Origin: an uncultured Oscillospiraceae bacterium
GTDB taxonomy: Bacteria > Bacillota > Clostridia > Oscillospirales > Acutalibacteraceae
Direction: 5' to 3'
DNA length: 64,000 nucleotides
Assembly (NCBI GenBank): GCA_949289045.1
Contig: CASEMN010000008.1
Coordinates: forward strand, 1 to 64,000
Position numbers and translations under genes: made by a program. This document shows, one piece after another, positions 8,846-18,585 of this stretch (positions within the stretch are counted from its first letter, which is position 1; each line of letters opens with the position of its first letter). Below the pieces are notes generated by a model. That model did no database searches. It had not been told where the DNA came from and saw only the letters and a program-made list of their open reading frames with translations.

Positions 8846-9435
8846 TTAAAATAGATCAGGCTGTAATTGTTGAGGGAAAGTACGATAAAATACGACTTTC
8901 CTCAATTTTAGATACAATAATCATCGAGACAAATGGATTCTCCATTTTCAAGGATAAGGAAAAACAAGCTCTCATAAGGCTTCTTGCCGAAAAACGCGGG
9001 CTTGTTGTAATGACCGACAGCGATTCCGCAGGCTTTAAAATCCGTTCCTTTATTTCCGGAATGGTAAAGCCTGAAAGAATTATCCATGTATATACACCTG
9101 ATATTTTCGGCAAGGAACGCCGCAAGGAGCACCCGTCAAAAGAGGGAAAGCTGGGCGTTGAGGGTATAGATAACGAGGTGCTCATTAAGGCTCTCGAAAG
9201 AAGCGGGATAAAGACGGGGGAATCAGATGCGAAAGCTCCAGAAGGTAGGCAGATAACAGCCTATGACCTTTATGAGGACGGACTTTCAGGGGGAAAGGAC
9301 AGCTCCGAAAAGCGGAGAAAGCTTACTGATAAGCTTATGCTCCCGGAAAGGATTTCCACTTCATCCCTTATAAAAATTCTTAATATCACAATGAGCTATG
9401 AGGAATACAAGGCTCTTGTAACCGCTCTTTTCTGA
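8842..9435 (+). CDS. rnmV: Ribonuclease M5 (5S rRNA maturase)
   Basis: A Toprim-domain nuclease that trims the 5S rRNA precursor in low-GC Gram-positive bacteria. The Toprim motifs are clear: VEGKYDK with the catalytic Glu at residue 11, and DSD at 59-61 in the context MTDSDSAGFKIR. At 197 residues the length is typical. It overlaps holA by four bases, so translation is probably coupled. A terminator sits directly after the stop. Confidence 0.92.
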   Translation: MIKIDQAVIVEGKYDKIRLSSILDTIIIETNGFSIFKDKEKQALIRLLAEKRGLVVMTDSDSAGFKIRSFISGMVKPERIIHVYTPDIFGKERRKEHPSKEGKLGVEGIDNEVLIKALERSGIKTGESDAKAPEGRQITAYDLYEDGLSGGKDSSEKRRKLTDKLMLPERISTSSLIKILNITMSYEEYKALVTALF

Positions 9436-9462
9436 TGAAAAATGAGCGGTTTTATTTTTTAT
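9421..9462 (+). terminator. Terminator of the comEC-holA-rnmV operon
   Basis: ACCGCTC (9421-9427) pairs with GAGCGGT, with TTTTC/GAAAA inside the loop extending the stem, followed by TTTATTTTTT. The rnmV stop codon lies within the hairpin. Confidence 0.85.
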
Positions 9463-9520
9463 GTAACTTTTTCCGAAAAACTGCAACTAACTTTATGAGG
9501 CGCCGGAAAGGAGGAACCCA

Positions 9521-10033
9521 GTGGAGGATTTTGAAAAGCTTTTTTCCTGTTACTACGGTACGGTTTATAATTTTCTTCTGAAAATGACCAATTATCATGA
9601 GGACCTTGCCGCAGAGCTGACACAGGATACTTTTTATAACGCATACCTTGCCATAGGTGATTTTAAAGGCAGCTGTAAACCGGAAACATGGCTTATTGCA
9701 ATTGCCAAGAACAGATTTTATATGTTTCTCAGAGATAAAAAGAAAGCAGCATTGTCCTTTGAAGAAATAAGCGGAGATACTGCCGATACAGACACTCTTT
9801 CACCTCAGGACGAAACGGTAAAAAGACAGGTGCTCATTCACGCACGTAAGGTTATTGATTCAATGGAGCCTAAAATGCGGGATGTTATGATTTACCGTAT
9901 TTATTCCGATATGCCATATGCTCAGATAGGCAAATTGCTTTCGATAAAAGAAAATTCCGCAAAAGTAATTTTTTTCAGAGGCAAGGAGATACTTCGCAAA
10001 AGATTAAAGGAGGACTATGGATATGAAATATGA
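9521..10033 (+). CDS. ECF-type RNA polymerase sigma factor
   Basis: A 170-residue extracytoplasmic-function sigma factor with only regions 2 and 4. Region 2 carries ELTQDTFYNAYLAI and the -10 recognition helix around KPETWLIAIAKN; region 4 is the helix-turn-helix PYAQIGKLLSIKENSAKVIFFRGKE cut across residues 133-158. The start is GTG with AAAGGAGG six bases upstream. It overlaps the next gene, a zinc-type anti-sigma factor, by 17 bases, so the two form a stress-response module with coupled translation. The motif TGTAAC at 9461-9466 upstream could be an autoregulated ECF -35 element, but I cannot assign the -10. Confidence 0.92.
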   Translation: MEDFEKLFSCYYGTVYNFLLKMTNYHEDLAAELTQDTFYNAYLAIGDFKGSCKPETWLIAIAKNRFYMFLRDKKKAALSFEEISGDTADTDTLSPQDETVKRQVLIHARKVIDSMEPKMRDVMIYRIYSDMPYAQIGKLLSIKENSAKVIFFRGKEILRKRLKEDYGYEI

Positions 10034-10670
10034 ATGCAGTCTCGTAAAGGATGTTGTTTCACTTTATATGGATGACGCTCTAAGCGAAAAAAGCCGGGAG
10101 AGTATAGACAAGCATCTTTCTCTTTGCAGCGGATGCAGAAAGTTTTATGATGAATATAGAAGCGATGACGCTGTGGCAGAGCCGGAAAACGATATAAAGA
10201 CATTTGTAGCTTTTTCAAAGAAAATAACCGACTATCGTAAAAATCAGCTTCTGTTTTTTGCACTTGTAGCTTTGCTGTTTCTCATTATGACCCGTCCGTG
10301 GTTCGGCTATGAAGGAGTAAATGCTATAGACGGTTTCAGTGTTCTGGCTCAGCCCTTCGGAGCTTTGGGCATCGCCGCTTTTATCGCATCAGTTTTTTAT
10401 GATTTTAAGTCCTCTAAAAAACGCATGGCGGTGGGATTCATCGGAATTGCCTGTGTGATTTTATCGGAAATATATTATTTTCTCACTATCCCTGCCGGAA
10501 GTACTACGGGAATATCTTTTGGACTTTTTGGAATAACAATTCCATATCTGCCGGGAATAAGTCTTTCGGAAAGCTTTGAAATGGCTACCATATGGTTTTT
10601 CTGTGGTTTCGTGGTAACTGTTCTTGCCGCTGTTTCTTTTTATCTTTTCTGCCGCAGGATAAAAAAGTGA
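10017..10670 (+). CDS. Membrane anti-sigma factor with zinc-finger (zf-HC2) domain
   Basis: The N-terminal cytoplasmic domain has the ZAS motif: C7, then H33-x3-C37-x2-C40, which in RsrA/RsiW-type proteins holds zinc and clamps the cognate sigma factor. About residues 78-215 contain four to five hydrophobic segments, so it is a polytopic membrane protein rather than a single-pass one. It overlaps the ECF sigma gene by 17 bases. No external sensor domain is obvious, suggesting the membrane part itself senses the signal (inference). Confidence 0.88.
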   Translation: MDMKYECSLVKDVVSLYMDDALSEKSRESIDKHLSLCSGCRKFYDEYRSDDAVAEPENDIKTFVAFSKKITDYRKNQLLFFALVALLFLIMTRPWFGYEGVNAIDGFSVLAQPFGALGIAAFIASVFYDFKSSKKRMAVGFIGIACVILSEIYYFLTIPAGSTTGISFGLFGITIPYLPGISLSESFEMATIWFFCGFVVTVLAAVSFYLFCRRIKK

Positions 10671-10683
10671 AATAAATTCTTTC

Positions 10684-10712
10684 AGCCGCCGATTTTCGGC
10701 GGCTTAAATTTT
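10684..10712 (+). terminator. Terminator of the ECF sigma operon
   Basis: AGCCGCCGA pairs with TCGGCGGCT around a TTT loop, followed by TAAATTTT. The stem is GC-rich; the T-tract is interrupted. Confidence 0.75.
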
Positions 10713-10847
10713 GTGCTGTGTTCCCTTTTAACTGATTTTTGAAAATTAAATAAATACAGACTTTTAATTCAATTTTTCTTTCAAAAAATCACCCCTCCAC
10801 GCATACCTATTTTTATTAAGTAATCCCTCGAATTTTACCGTTTCCTA

Positions 10848-10876
10848 TTGAAGAAAATCGTCTTAAGTGGTATCAT
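10848..10876 (+). promoter_or_regulatory. Putative promoter of miaB operon
   Basis: TTGAAG at 10848-10853, a 17-base spacer and TATCAT at 10871-10876, followed 36 bases later by the miaB start. It is the only promoter-like pair in this intergenic gap. Confidence 0.55.
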
Positions 10877-10911
10877 ATTATGAAATATAAACTTCTTGCG
10901 GAGGATTCAAG

Positions 10912-12330
10912 GTGTCAGAAAAAACAGTAGCTCAGGCGGAGCTCCAGCGCCAGAAAAACTATGCCGAAATGGTGCACACAGTGCTTTCGGCGAGAATATC
11001 AGGTGAGCCAAAGGCTTTTGTACACACATACGGCTGTCAGGGCAATGTGGCGGACAGCGAGAGAATAAAAGGTATGCTTTCAGAAATGGGATATACCTTT
11101 ACTGAAAGTGAAGACGAAGCCGATCTTATTCTTTTCAATACCTGCGCCATAAGAGAACACGCTGAGGATAGAGTTTTCGGCAACGTAGGTGCACTTAAAA
11201 GCAAAAAGAAAAGAAATCCCGGCTGTGTTATAGCTCTTTGCGGATGCATGATGCAGCAGTCACAGGTTGCTGAAAGAATCAAAAACAGCTACCGTTTTGT
11301 AGATCTTGTTTTCGGCACCCATGTGGTCCATAAATTGCCGGAAATGCTTTATAAAGTCCTCTGCACAGGCAGCAGAGTTTTTGAGCTTCCCAAAAGTGAC
11401 GGAGTTATCGCTGAGGGACTCCCTGTTTCCCGTGACAGCTCATTTAAAGCGTGGCTTCCTATTATGTATGGCTGCAACAATTTTTGCAGCTACTGTATAG
11501 TTCCCTATGTAAGGGGAAGGGAGCGAAGCCGCGACCCTGAAACTGTTGTTAATGAGGCAAGGGAGCTTGTAAAGCAGGGATATAAAGAAATAACTCTTTT
11601 AGGTCAGAACGTAAACTCTTACGGAAAAGATCTCCCGAATCCCATAACCTTTTCGGAGCTTTTAAAGCGCATCAACGATATTGAGGGCGATTTTATAATA
11701 AGATTCATGACCTCTCACCCCAAGGATTGTACCCATGAGCTTCTCGATACAATGGCAAGCTGTGAAAAGGCTGCAAGACATCTTCATCTGCCTTTCCAGT
11801 CAGGAAACAACAGGGTGTTAAAGGAAATGAACCGCCGCTATACAAGAGAAAAATATCTTGAGCTTGTAGAGTATGCAAAGGAGAAAATGCCCGATATCTC
11901 ACTTACAAGTGACGTAATTGTCGGTTTCCCCGGCGAAACCTATGAGGAATTTCAGGATACGGTTTCACTTATCCGTGAAGTTGGCTTTACTTCACTTTTC
12001 ACATTCATCTTTTCACCCAGAGAGGGAACTCCTGCTTATTCAATGGACGACCCGGTTTCTGCTGAGGAAAAGGGTAAATGGTTCCGTGAGATGCTGAAAG
12101 TCCAGGAGGAAATTGCAGGAGAACGTACAGCGAAGCTTGTGGGAACCACTGCAAAGGTACTTGCCGAGGAGCAGGATGAAAAGGGCTATGTTTCCGGCAG
12201 AACAGGCGGAAATGTAATAATCAGATTCAAATGTGATAATCCTGAAAAGGTAATAGGCAATTTTGTAAATGTAAAGGTTACAAACGCACTTACTTGGATT
12301 GTCGAAGGCGAACTTATAAACGATAATTAA
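10912..12330 (+). CDS. miaB: tRNA-2-methylthio-N6-dimethylallyladenosine synthase
   Basis: A radical SAM methylthiotransferase that converts i6A37 to ms2i6A37 in tRNA. Three parts are visible: the N-terminal UPF0004 domain starting at TYGCQGNVADSERI with its cluster cysteines, the radical SAM core with CNNFCSYC (C188, C192, C195), and a C-terminal TRAM RNA-binding domain. The length of 472 is normal. The start is GTG with GGAGG seven bases upstream. The gene that makes its substrate, miaA, lies in the same direction 5 kb downstream, with ylbF-like, mutS and mutL between. A second methylthiotransferase of this family (mtaB) is in the window on the other strand. Confidence 0.96.
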   Translation: MSEKTVAQAELQRQKNYAEMVHTVLSARISGEPKAFVHTYGCQGNVADSERIKGMLSEMGYTFTESEDEADLILFNTCAIREHAEDRVFGNVGALKSKKKRNPGCVIALCGCMMQQSQVAERIKNSYRFVDLVFGTHVVHKLPEMLYKVLCTGSRVFELPKSDGVIAEGLPVSRDSSFKAWLPIMYGCNNFCSYCIVPYVRGRERSRDPETVVNEARELVKQGYKEITLLGQNVNSYGKDLPNPITFSELLKRINDIEGDFIIRFMTSHPKDCTHELLDTMASCEKAARHLHLPFQSGNNRVLKEMNRRYTREKYLELVEYAKEKMPDISLTSDVIVGFPGETYEEFQDTVSLIREVGFTSLFTFIFSPREGTPAYSMDDPVSAEEKGKWFREMLKVQEEIAGERTAKLVGTTAKVLAEEQDEKGYVSGRTGGNVIIRFKCDNPEKVIGNFVNVKVTNALTWIVEGELINDN

Positions 12331-12389
12331 TTTTGCCATTAAGGCAGAGTTTTTTATAAAAGAAAATGTAAAATAAAAGGAGTACAAAC

Positions 12390-12803
12390 ATGAGCGTAGT
12401 TGAACTTACAAGACAGCTCGGCGCAGAGATCCAGAAGGATGAGCGCTATCTCAATTTCAGCAAGGCAAGAGAGAACAACGATAAGGATACAGAGCTTAAC
12501 GATATGATCGGCAAGCTTAACCTTGTTCAGCTTTCATATCAGCAGGAAGCCGGCAAAGGCGATGAAGCAGATGCCGACAAGATGAGCGAGTATGACAAGC
12601 AGTTCCGTGAGCTTTATGAGAAGATTATGTCAAACCCCAATATGCTTGCATATGAGGCAGCAAGAAAAGAAGTAGATGACATGATGAACTATGTTATGCA
12701 GCTTCTTTCACTTTGCGTAAACGGTGAAGATCCCGCAACATGCGAGCCTGTTCAGGAGCATTCCTGCGGCGGCGAATGCGGAAGCTGCGGCGGCTGCCAC
12801 TAA
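12390..12803 (+). CDS. YlbF/YmcA-family protein with cysteine-rich tail
   Basis: A small helical cytoplasmic protein of 137 residues. Residues 1-115 match the Com_YlbF (DUF964) pattern of charged helices. In Bacillus the YlbF-YmcA-YaaT complex binds Fe-S clusters and affects RNase Y, sporulation and competence. The C-terminus here ends in CGGECGSCGGCH (126-137), four cysteines and one histidine in a Gly-rich tail that could bind a metal or cluster (inference). It sits between miaB (59-base gap) and mutS (61-base gap), with AAAGGAG before the ATG. The function in this organism is not established. Confidence 0.8.
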   Translation: MSVVELTRQLGAEIQKDERYLNFSKARENNDKDTELNDMIGKLNLVQLSYQQEAGKGDEADADKMSEYDKQFRELYEKIMSNPNMLAYEAARKEVDDMMNYVMQLLSLCVNGEDPATCEPVQEHSCGGECGSCGGCH

Positions 12804-12864
12804 TTTAAGTCCGTATAAAAGCGGCAATCAAAATTAATTTGACTTAAACAGGAGGAAAAAGAGA

Positions 12865-15483
12865 ATGGCGGAGTACACTCCGATGATGAAGCAATATTTT
12901 GAGACAAAGGAGCAGTATCCCGATACCATTCTCCTTTTCCGTTTAGGCGACTTTTACGAAATGTTTTTTGACGATGCCAAGACTGTTTCCAAGGAATTGG
13001 AGCTGACTCTTACGGGCAGGGACTGCGGTCAGGCAGAGCGTGCACCAATGTGCGGCGTGCCTTTTCATAGTGCAGACGGATATATAGCACGTCTTGTGGC
13101 AAACGGACACAAGGTGGCAATCTGTGAGCAGACAGAGGATCCAGCTCTTGCCAAAGGTCTTGTAAAGCGTGAGGTAATAAGGGTAATAACTCCCGGTACG
13201 GTAATCGAGAGCAATATGCTCGATGAATCAAAAAACAACTTTTTAGGGGTAATCTGTTCCGACGAAACCTGCGCCGGACTGTGTTTTGTTGATGTTTCAA
13301 CAGGCGAAGTGCAGCTTACGGAAATAGATGGTGAAAATTCTCAGAGTAAAATTATCAGTGAGTTCGGACGCTATTCCCCCAAAGAGATACTTGTAAACTC
13401 CCATGCAGCGGTGATACCGGAGCTGAGAAACTTCTTTTCAAAGAAAATTGAAGCAACGGTGGAACTTTTAAGCGGAGAAAAAACAGATTACGAAAAGTGT
13501 CTTGAGGTTGTCAAAAATCATTTCCAAAATTTTTCTCTTGATTGTCTCGAAAGCGCTCATCAGGCGGTATGCGCTTTAGGCTGTGCTTTGAGCTATCTTT
13601 ATGAAACTCAGAAGACAAATCTTGAAAACATAACGGATTTCAGTTTTTACAGCGAATCAGGCTTTATGCAGCTTGACCCAAGTGCAAGACGAAACCTTGA
13701 GCTTACTGAAACAATGAGGAGCCGTGAGAAAAAAGGCTCACTTCTTTGGGTTCTTGATAAGACAAAAACCGCCATGGGCAAAAGACTTATAAGAAGCTGG
13801 ATTGAACAGCCCCTTGTAAATTGTGCCGCCATAATAAAACGTCACAACGCCGTTGAAGAGCTTGTGATAAATATGGTTCTGAGAAGCGAGCTTATTTCAC
13901 TTTTAACTGATGTATACGATATTGAGCGTCTGCTTACAAGGATTGTTTATGGCTCGGCAAATGCAAGGGAGCTTCGTTCTCTTGCCTATACAGTGGAGCA
14001 TACAGCTCCCATAAAGGAGCGTCTTGAAGGCTGCACCTCAATGCTCTTAGGTGAAATCAGAAGAGATGTTGACACGCTCGAAGATGTCCACGACCTTATT
14101 GATGCAGCTATTACAGAGGATCCGCCCTTTTCTGTTCGTGAAGGCGGACTTATTAAGGACGGATTCAGTGAGGAACTTGACTCACTCAGAGAGATTGTAG
14201 GCGGAGGTAAGGAGTATCTTGCCAAAATTGAGGAAAAAGAGCAGGAGCGTACAGGTATAAAGAAGCTTAAAATCGGCTATAACCGTGTGTTCGGCTATTA
14301 TATTGAAGTTACAAACTCCTATAAAGAGCTTGTACCCCCTGAATACATAAGAAAACAGACTCTTGCAAACTGTGAGAGATATATCACGCAGGAGCTGAAA
14401 GAGCTTGAATCAAAGGTTCTGGGTGCTCAGGAAAGAATAGTACAGCTTGAATACCAGATTTTCTGCGACGTAAGGCAGAGGGTATCCGAGCAGCTTCACA
14501 GAATACAGCAAACGGCAAAGGCTGTTGCAAAGCTGGACGTGCTGTGTTCATTTGCGGAAGCGGCTGTTTCAGGCAATTTTGTAAGACCGGATATTGACGA
14601 CGGAGATGTTATTGAAATAAAGGACGGACGTCATCCGGTAGTTGAAAAGATGCTGGACGGTGCTCCCTTTGTTCCCAATGATACCCTTCTCGACTGCGGT
14701 GAAAACCGTGCAGCTATTATCACAGGACCCAATATGGCGGGTAAATCTACATATATGCGTCAGGTAGCGCTCATTGTCTTAATGGCGCAGATAGGTTCTT
14801 TTGTTCCGGCTTCAAGGGCGAGAATAGGTATAACAGACAGTATCTTTACACGTGTCGGAGCATCCGATGACCTTGCGGCAGGACAGTCAACGTTTATGGT
14901 TGAAATGAGCGAGGTCGCGGCGATACTTTCACAGGCGACATCAAAAAGTCTTATTATCCTTGATGAAATAGGCAGAGGAACTTCCACATTTGACGGAATG
15001 AGCATCGCTCAGGCAGTACTCGAATATGTCTGCGATAAAAGAAAGCTTGGAGCAAAGACTCTTTTCGCAACCCATTACCACGAGCTTACCGAAATGGAGA
15101 ATACCATTGAGGGAGTTAAGAATTACAATATAGCTGTCAAAAAGCGCGGCGATGATATTACATTCCTCAGAAGAATAGTAAGGGGAGGAGCCGACGGCAG
15201 CTATGGTATTGACGTTGCAAAGCTTGCTGGAATACCGGGCACTGTTGTTAAGCGTGCAAGGATAATACTCAAAGACCTTGAAGAAAACGGTCATGAAATT
15301 CAGCATATACCCGCAGCGGTTAAGCAAGAGGAAGCAGAGCCTGAGGAAAATCTTCAGCTTTCACTTATTCCCGATTCTTCAAACGAGATTGTGGAAAAGC
15401 TTAAAGAGATAGATATTAATACCCTTACACCTATCGAAGCCATGTCAAAGCTCTATGAGCTTATAAAGCTGGCCGGAAATTAA
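12865..15483 (+). CDS. mutS: DNA mismatch repair protein MutS
   Basis: A mismatch-recognition ATPase of 872 residues. The N-terminal domain has the mismatch-contact region GDFYEMFFDDA near residue 32-42, where the Phe-x-Glu wedge is expected. The ATPase domain has Walker A GPNMAGKST at 621-629 and the Walker B/signature ILDEIGRGTSTFDG. The C-terminal segment is short and acidic. AGGAGG lies upstream of the ATG. mutL follows 67 bases later in the same direction. Confidence 0.97.
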   Translation: MAEYTPMMKQYFETKEQYPDTILLFRLGDFYEMFFDDAKTVSKELELTLTGRDCGQAERAPMCGVPFHSADGYIARLVANGHKVAICEQTEDPALAKGLVKREVIRVITPGTVIESNMLDESKNNFLGVICSDETCAGLCFVDVSTGEVQLTEIDGENSQSKIISEFGRYSPKEILVNSHAAVIPELRNFFSKKIEATVELLSGEKTDYEKCLEVVKNHFQNFSLDCLESAHQAVCALGCALSYLYETQKTNLENITDFSFYSESGFMQLDPSARRNLELTETMRSREKKGSLLWVLDKTKTAMGKRLIRSWIEQPLVNCAAIIKRHNAVEELVINMVLRSELISLLTDVYDIERLLTRIVYGSANARELRSLAYTVEHTAPIKERLEGCTSMLLGEIRRDVDTLEDVHDLIDAAITEDPPFSVREGGLIKDGFSEELDSLREIVGGGKEYLAKIEEKEQERTGIKKLKIGYNRVFGYYIEVTNSYKELVPPEYIRKQTLANCERYITQELKELESKVLGAQERIVQLEYQIFCDVRQRVSEQLHRIQQTAKAVAKLDVLCSFAEAAVSGNFVRPDIDDGDVIEIKDGRHPVVEKMLDGAPFVPNDTLLDCGENRAAIITGPNMAGKSTYMRQVALIVLMAQIGSFVPASRARIGITDSIFTRVGASDDLAAGQSTFMVEMSEVAAILSQATSKSLIILDEIGRGTSTFDGMSIAQAVLEYVCDKRKLGAKTLFATHYHELTEMENTIEGVKNYNIAVKKRGDDITFLRRIVRGGADGSYGIDVAKLAGIPGTVVKRARIILKDLEENGHEIQHIPAAVKQEEAEPEENLQLSLIPDSSNEIVEKLKEIDINTLTPIEAMSKLYELIKLAGN

Positions 15484-15550
15484 TATTTAGAACGAAAGTA
15501 AGCAGCAGATGAAACCGCTTATATAATTACCTGAAAGGAGGAAAACCGCA

Positions 15551-17623
15551 ATGGGCAGAATAAACGTTTTGCCGCGACATATAGCCGAGCTTATAGCTGC
15601 CGGAGAAGTAGTTGAGCGGCCTTCCTCAGTGGTCAAGGAGATAATGGAAAACTCCATTGACGCAGGTTCAAAGAATGTAACAATCGAAATAAAACACGGT
15701 GGAATTACATATATACGCATAACCGATGATGGCTGCGGAATGGATGCTGAGGATGTAAGAAAAGCTTTCATAAGTCATGCCACAAGTAAAATTGCCACTG
15801 AAGAAGACCTTGCCGGAATTGGCACTCTGGGTTTCAGAGGTGAGGCTCTTGCCTCCATTGCCGCAGTTGCGAAAGTGGAGGTAATGACAAGACCTGACGG
15901 GGACGTTATGGGTACAAGATATTCCATTGAGGGCGGAGAAGAAAAAGAACTTTCTGAAGCGGGTTGCCCTGCTGGAACCACCCTTATAATCCGTGATATT
16001 TTCTACAATACCCCGGCGAGAATGAAATTCCTTAAAAAGGATGTCACTGAGGGAAACTCAGTTGCAGGAGTTGTGGACAGAATCGCCCTTTCCCATCCGG
16101 AGGTAAGTATTCGATTTATCCGTGATGGAAAGCAGCAGCTTTTAACTCCGGGAAACGGAAAATTAGGCGATACCATTTATGCAATTTTCGGCAGAGAGTT
16201 TGCCATGGGACTTCTGCCCGTTGACTATAATCTTTCAGGTGTCGGCGTAAAAGGATACATTTCAAAACCTGTCGCTTCAAGAGCCAACAGAGCCATGCAG
16301 TTTTTCTTTATTAACGGCAGACTTGTAAAGTCTGTAACTGCTATGAGCGCAATGGAAAACGCTTACCGTGACAGCATTATGGTGGGTAAATTTCCAGCCT
16401 GTGTACTTCATCTTTCGATGCCAAATGAATGTGTTGACGTAAATGTGCATCCGGCTAAGACCGAGGTGCGTTTTGCCAATGAAAAGCAGGTTTATGAAGC
16501 AGTTTACTACGCTGTAAAAAGCTGCCTTTCAAAGGATTTTTCAAAGCCTGAGGTTCGTCTTTCACAGAGCAGCCGTCAGAGTGACCTTTTAAAGCCTCCC
16601 GTAAAGGAGCAGAAAGGCGAGCAACTGAGAATGACTGCCGCCGAATACAGAGAGAAATTTGCACCAAATAGTGAAAATAAAAAAGAAAGTACCTTTATTG
16701 AGCAGAAGACCGTTATAAAAGAAAGTACTTTTGTCAGCGATACGAAAAAAGAAATTCCTAAAAGTGAACCTATAAAAGAGGAAGTTAAGGAGACGAAAAA
16801 AAGCTTTTTTGTAGCGGACAGCTCGAAACCGTCATATAAAACTGATACCTTCGCAGATGACAATGTTTCAACCCTTGCTGACTACGACAGAAAGTTAAGC
16901 CAAACCAGAGCCGAAAAAGTCATCAATGAAGAAAAAACACAGCCTGAGAAAATTGAGGTAAATCAGATTTCCGACAATGATAATATAAAAGAGCAAACTC
17001 CTCAGCTTGTTTCAGAGATAAAAGAAGAACCTTCCGAGCAGAAAGAGAATACTGTTCCATCTTTCAGGATAGTAGGTGAAGCCTTCAAAACTTATATTTT
17101 TGTGGAGTGTGAAGGTGAACTGCTTATAGTGGACAAGCACGCCGCCCATGAGAGAATGATATATGAAAGGCTCAAAAGGGAAACGGAGCATTTCAGCCAG
17201 GTGCTTCTAAAGCCTGTCACCATTACTCTGAGCAAAGAGGAATATTCCGTTATAATGGAAAACCTTGAAGAGTTTTCAAAGGCGGGATTTTCAGTTGAGG
17301 ATTTCGGTTTTGGCACAGTAATAGTCCGTGAAACTCCCATGGAGCTTGACAGCGAAAGCATTACGGAAATAGTTTGCGAGCTTGCCGCAGCCCTTGCCTC
17401 AAATAAGATAGATGTAAGGAGCAGCAAAACGGACTGGCTTTACCATTCCGTAGCCTGCCGAAGCGCTATTAAGGCGGGAGATGCCACAACCGACTATGAA
17501 ATGAAAAAATTTATCGGAGAGCTTTTAAAAAATCCCGATATCAAATATTGTCCTCATGGACGTCCGGTTATGATAAAGATGACAAGAAACGAGCTTGAAA
17601 AGAGCTTTGGCAGAATACAGTAA
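15551..17623 (+). CDS. mutL: DNA mismatch repair endonuclease MutL
   Basis: A GHKL ATPase and, in this lineage, the strand-nicking endonuclease of mismatch repair. The N-terminal ATPase has ENSIDAG at 33-39 and GFRGEALASI. A long charged linker, rich in Lys, Glu and Ser, runs from about 345 to 510. The C-terminal domain has the endonuclease motif DKHAAHERMIYE (from D528; the consensus has Gln for this Lys) plus ACRSAIKAGD and CPHGRP (from C667), the metal-site motifs of nuclease-competent MutL. This agrees with the absence of a MutH-type system in Firmicutes. Ribosome site AAAGGAGG; miaA follows 14 bases downstream. Confidence 0.96.
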   Translation: MGRINVLPRHIAELIAAGEVVERPSSVVKEIMENSIDAGSKNVTIEIKHGGITYIRITDDGCGMDAEDVRKAFISHATSKIATEEDLAGIGTLGFRGEALASIAAVAKVEVMTRPDGDVMGTRYSIEGGEEKELSEAGCPAGTTLIIRDIFYNTPARMKFLKKDVTEGNSVAGVVDRIALSHPEVSIRFIRDGKQQLLTPGNGKLGDTIYAIFGREFAMGLLPVDYNLSGVGVKGYISKPVASRANRAMQFFFINGRLVKSVTAMSAMENAYRDSIMVGKFPACVLHLSMPNECVDVNVHPAKTEVRFANEKQVYEAVYYAVKSCLSKDFSKPEVRLSQSSRQSDLLKPPVKEQKGEQLRMTAAEYREKFAPNSENKKESTFIEQKTVIKESTFVSDTKKEIPKSEPIKEEVKETKKSFFVADSSKPSYKTDTFADDNVSTLADYDRKLSQTRAEKVINEEKTQPEKIEVNQISDNDNIKEQTPQLVSEIKEEPSEQKENTVPSFRIVGEAFKTYIFVECEGELLIVDKHAAHERMIYERLKRETEHFSQVLLKPVTITLSKEEYSVIMENLEEFSKAGFSVEDFGFGTVIVRETPMELDSESITEIVCELAAALASNKIDVRSSKTDWLYHSVACRSAIKAGDATTDYEMKKFIGELLKNPDIKYCPHGRPVMIKMTRNELEKSFGRIQ

Positions 17624-17637
17624 AAGGAGGATGCCCC

Positions 17638-18585
17638 TTGCCTGAAAAAATAAACATCGCAGCGATTGTAGGCCCTACTGCGTCGGGCAAGACGGCTCTT
17701 GCGGCATCCCTTGCAAAAGAATTCGGAGGAGAGGTAATTTCCGCAGATTCAATGCAGATATATAAAGGGATGAATATCGGCACGGCAAAGCCTACTGAGG
17801 AAGAAATGCTGGGTGTCCCCCATCATCTTCTTGGGTTTGCTGAGCCCGATGAAAAGTTCAGCGTAGCGTCCTTTAAGGATATGGCAGGAAAGTGCATTGC
17901 GGAAATAGCCGCGAAAGGAAAACTCCCTTTTGTGGCGGGAGGCACAGGGCTTTATATTGATTCTCTGCTGCAAAATATAGAGTTTACCCCTGCACAGACT
18001 GATTTTGAACTGCGAAAAAGCCTTTTTGACAAAGCGGAAAAAGAGGGAGTGCAGAGCCTTTTGGAGGAACTCAGAGCAGTAGACCCAAAGTCCGCCGAAG
18101 TTCTCCACGAAAACGATCTTACACGAATAGTAAGAGCTTTGGAGATATATAAGCTTACGGGAGTTACCGCCACAAAACAAAAAGAACTTTCTCGTCTTAA
18201 CGAAACTCCCTATAACAGCGTCTATATAGGTTTGGACGCTCGTGACAGAAATTTTCTTTATCAGCGCATCAACCTGAGAGTTGATATCATGATGAAAAAC
18301 GGACTTCTTGAGGAGTCGGAAGAATACTGGCGTGGAAATCCTAAGGGGACAAGCGTACAGGCAATAGGCTATAAGGAGCTGAAACCTTACCTTGACGGTG
18401 AAAAGAGTCTTGAGGAATGTGTGGAGCTTTTAAAGCAGTCAACAAGACGCTATGCAAAAAGACAGCTTACCTGGTTCAGGAGAAATAAAAACATACACTG
18501 GCTTTATATTGACGAAAATACACCTGAAGAGCTTATAGAAAAGGCCTCTGATATAATAAACAGGAGTTTTTATAATGAACAGTAA
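17638..18585 (+). CDS. miaA: tRNA dimethylallyltransferase
   Basis: Adds the isopentenyl group from DMAPP to A37 of tRNAs reading UNN codons, giving the substrate of MiaB. The P-loop GPTASGKT (12-19), the DSMQIYKGMNIGTAKP segment and the Trp-Phe-Arg-Arg-Asn phrase near the C-terminus mark the family; 315 residues is typical. The start is TTG with AAAGGAGG at 17623-17630, seven bases upstream. An ATG at 17631 is out of frame. The stop overlaps the next gene by 11 bases. Confidence 0.95.
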   Translation: MPEKINIAAIVGPTASGKTALAASLAKEFGGEVISADSMQIYKGMNIGTAKPTEEEMLGVPHHLLGFAEPDEKFSVASFKDMAGKCIAEIAAKGKLPFVAGGTGLYIDSLLQNIEFTPAQTDFELRKSLFDKAEKEGVQSLLEELRAVDPKSAEVLHENDLTRIVRALEIYKLTGVTATKQKELSRLNETPYNSVYIGLDARDRNFLYQRINLRVDIMMKNGLLEESEEYWRGNPKGTSVQAIGYKELKPYLDGEKSLEECVELLKQSTRRYAKRQLTWFRRNKNIHWLYIDENTPEELIEKASDIINRSFYNEQ

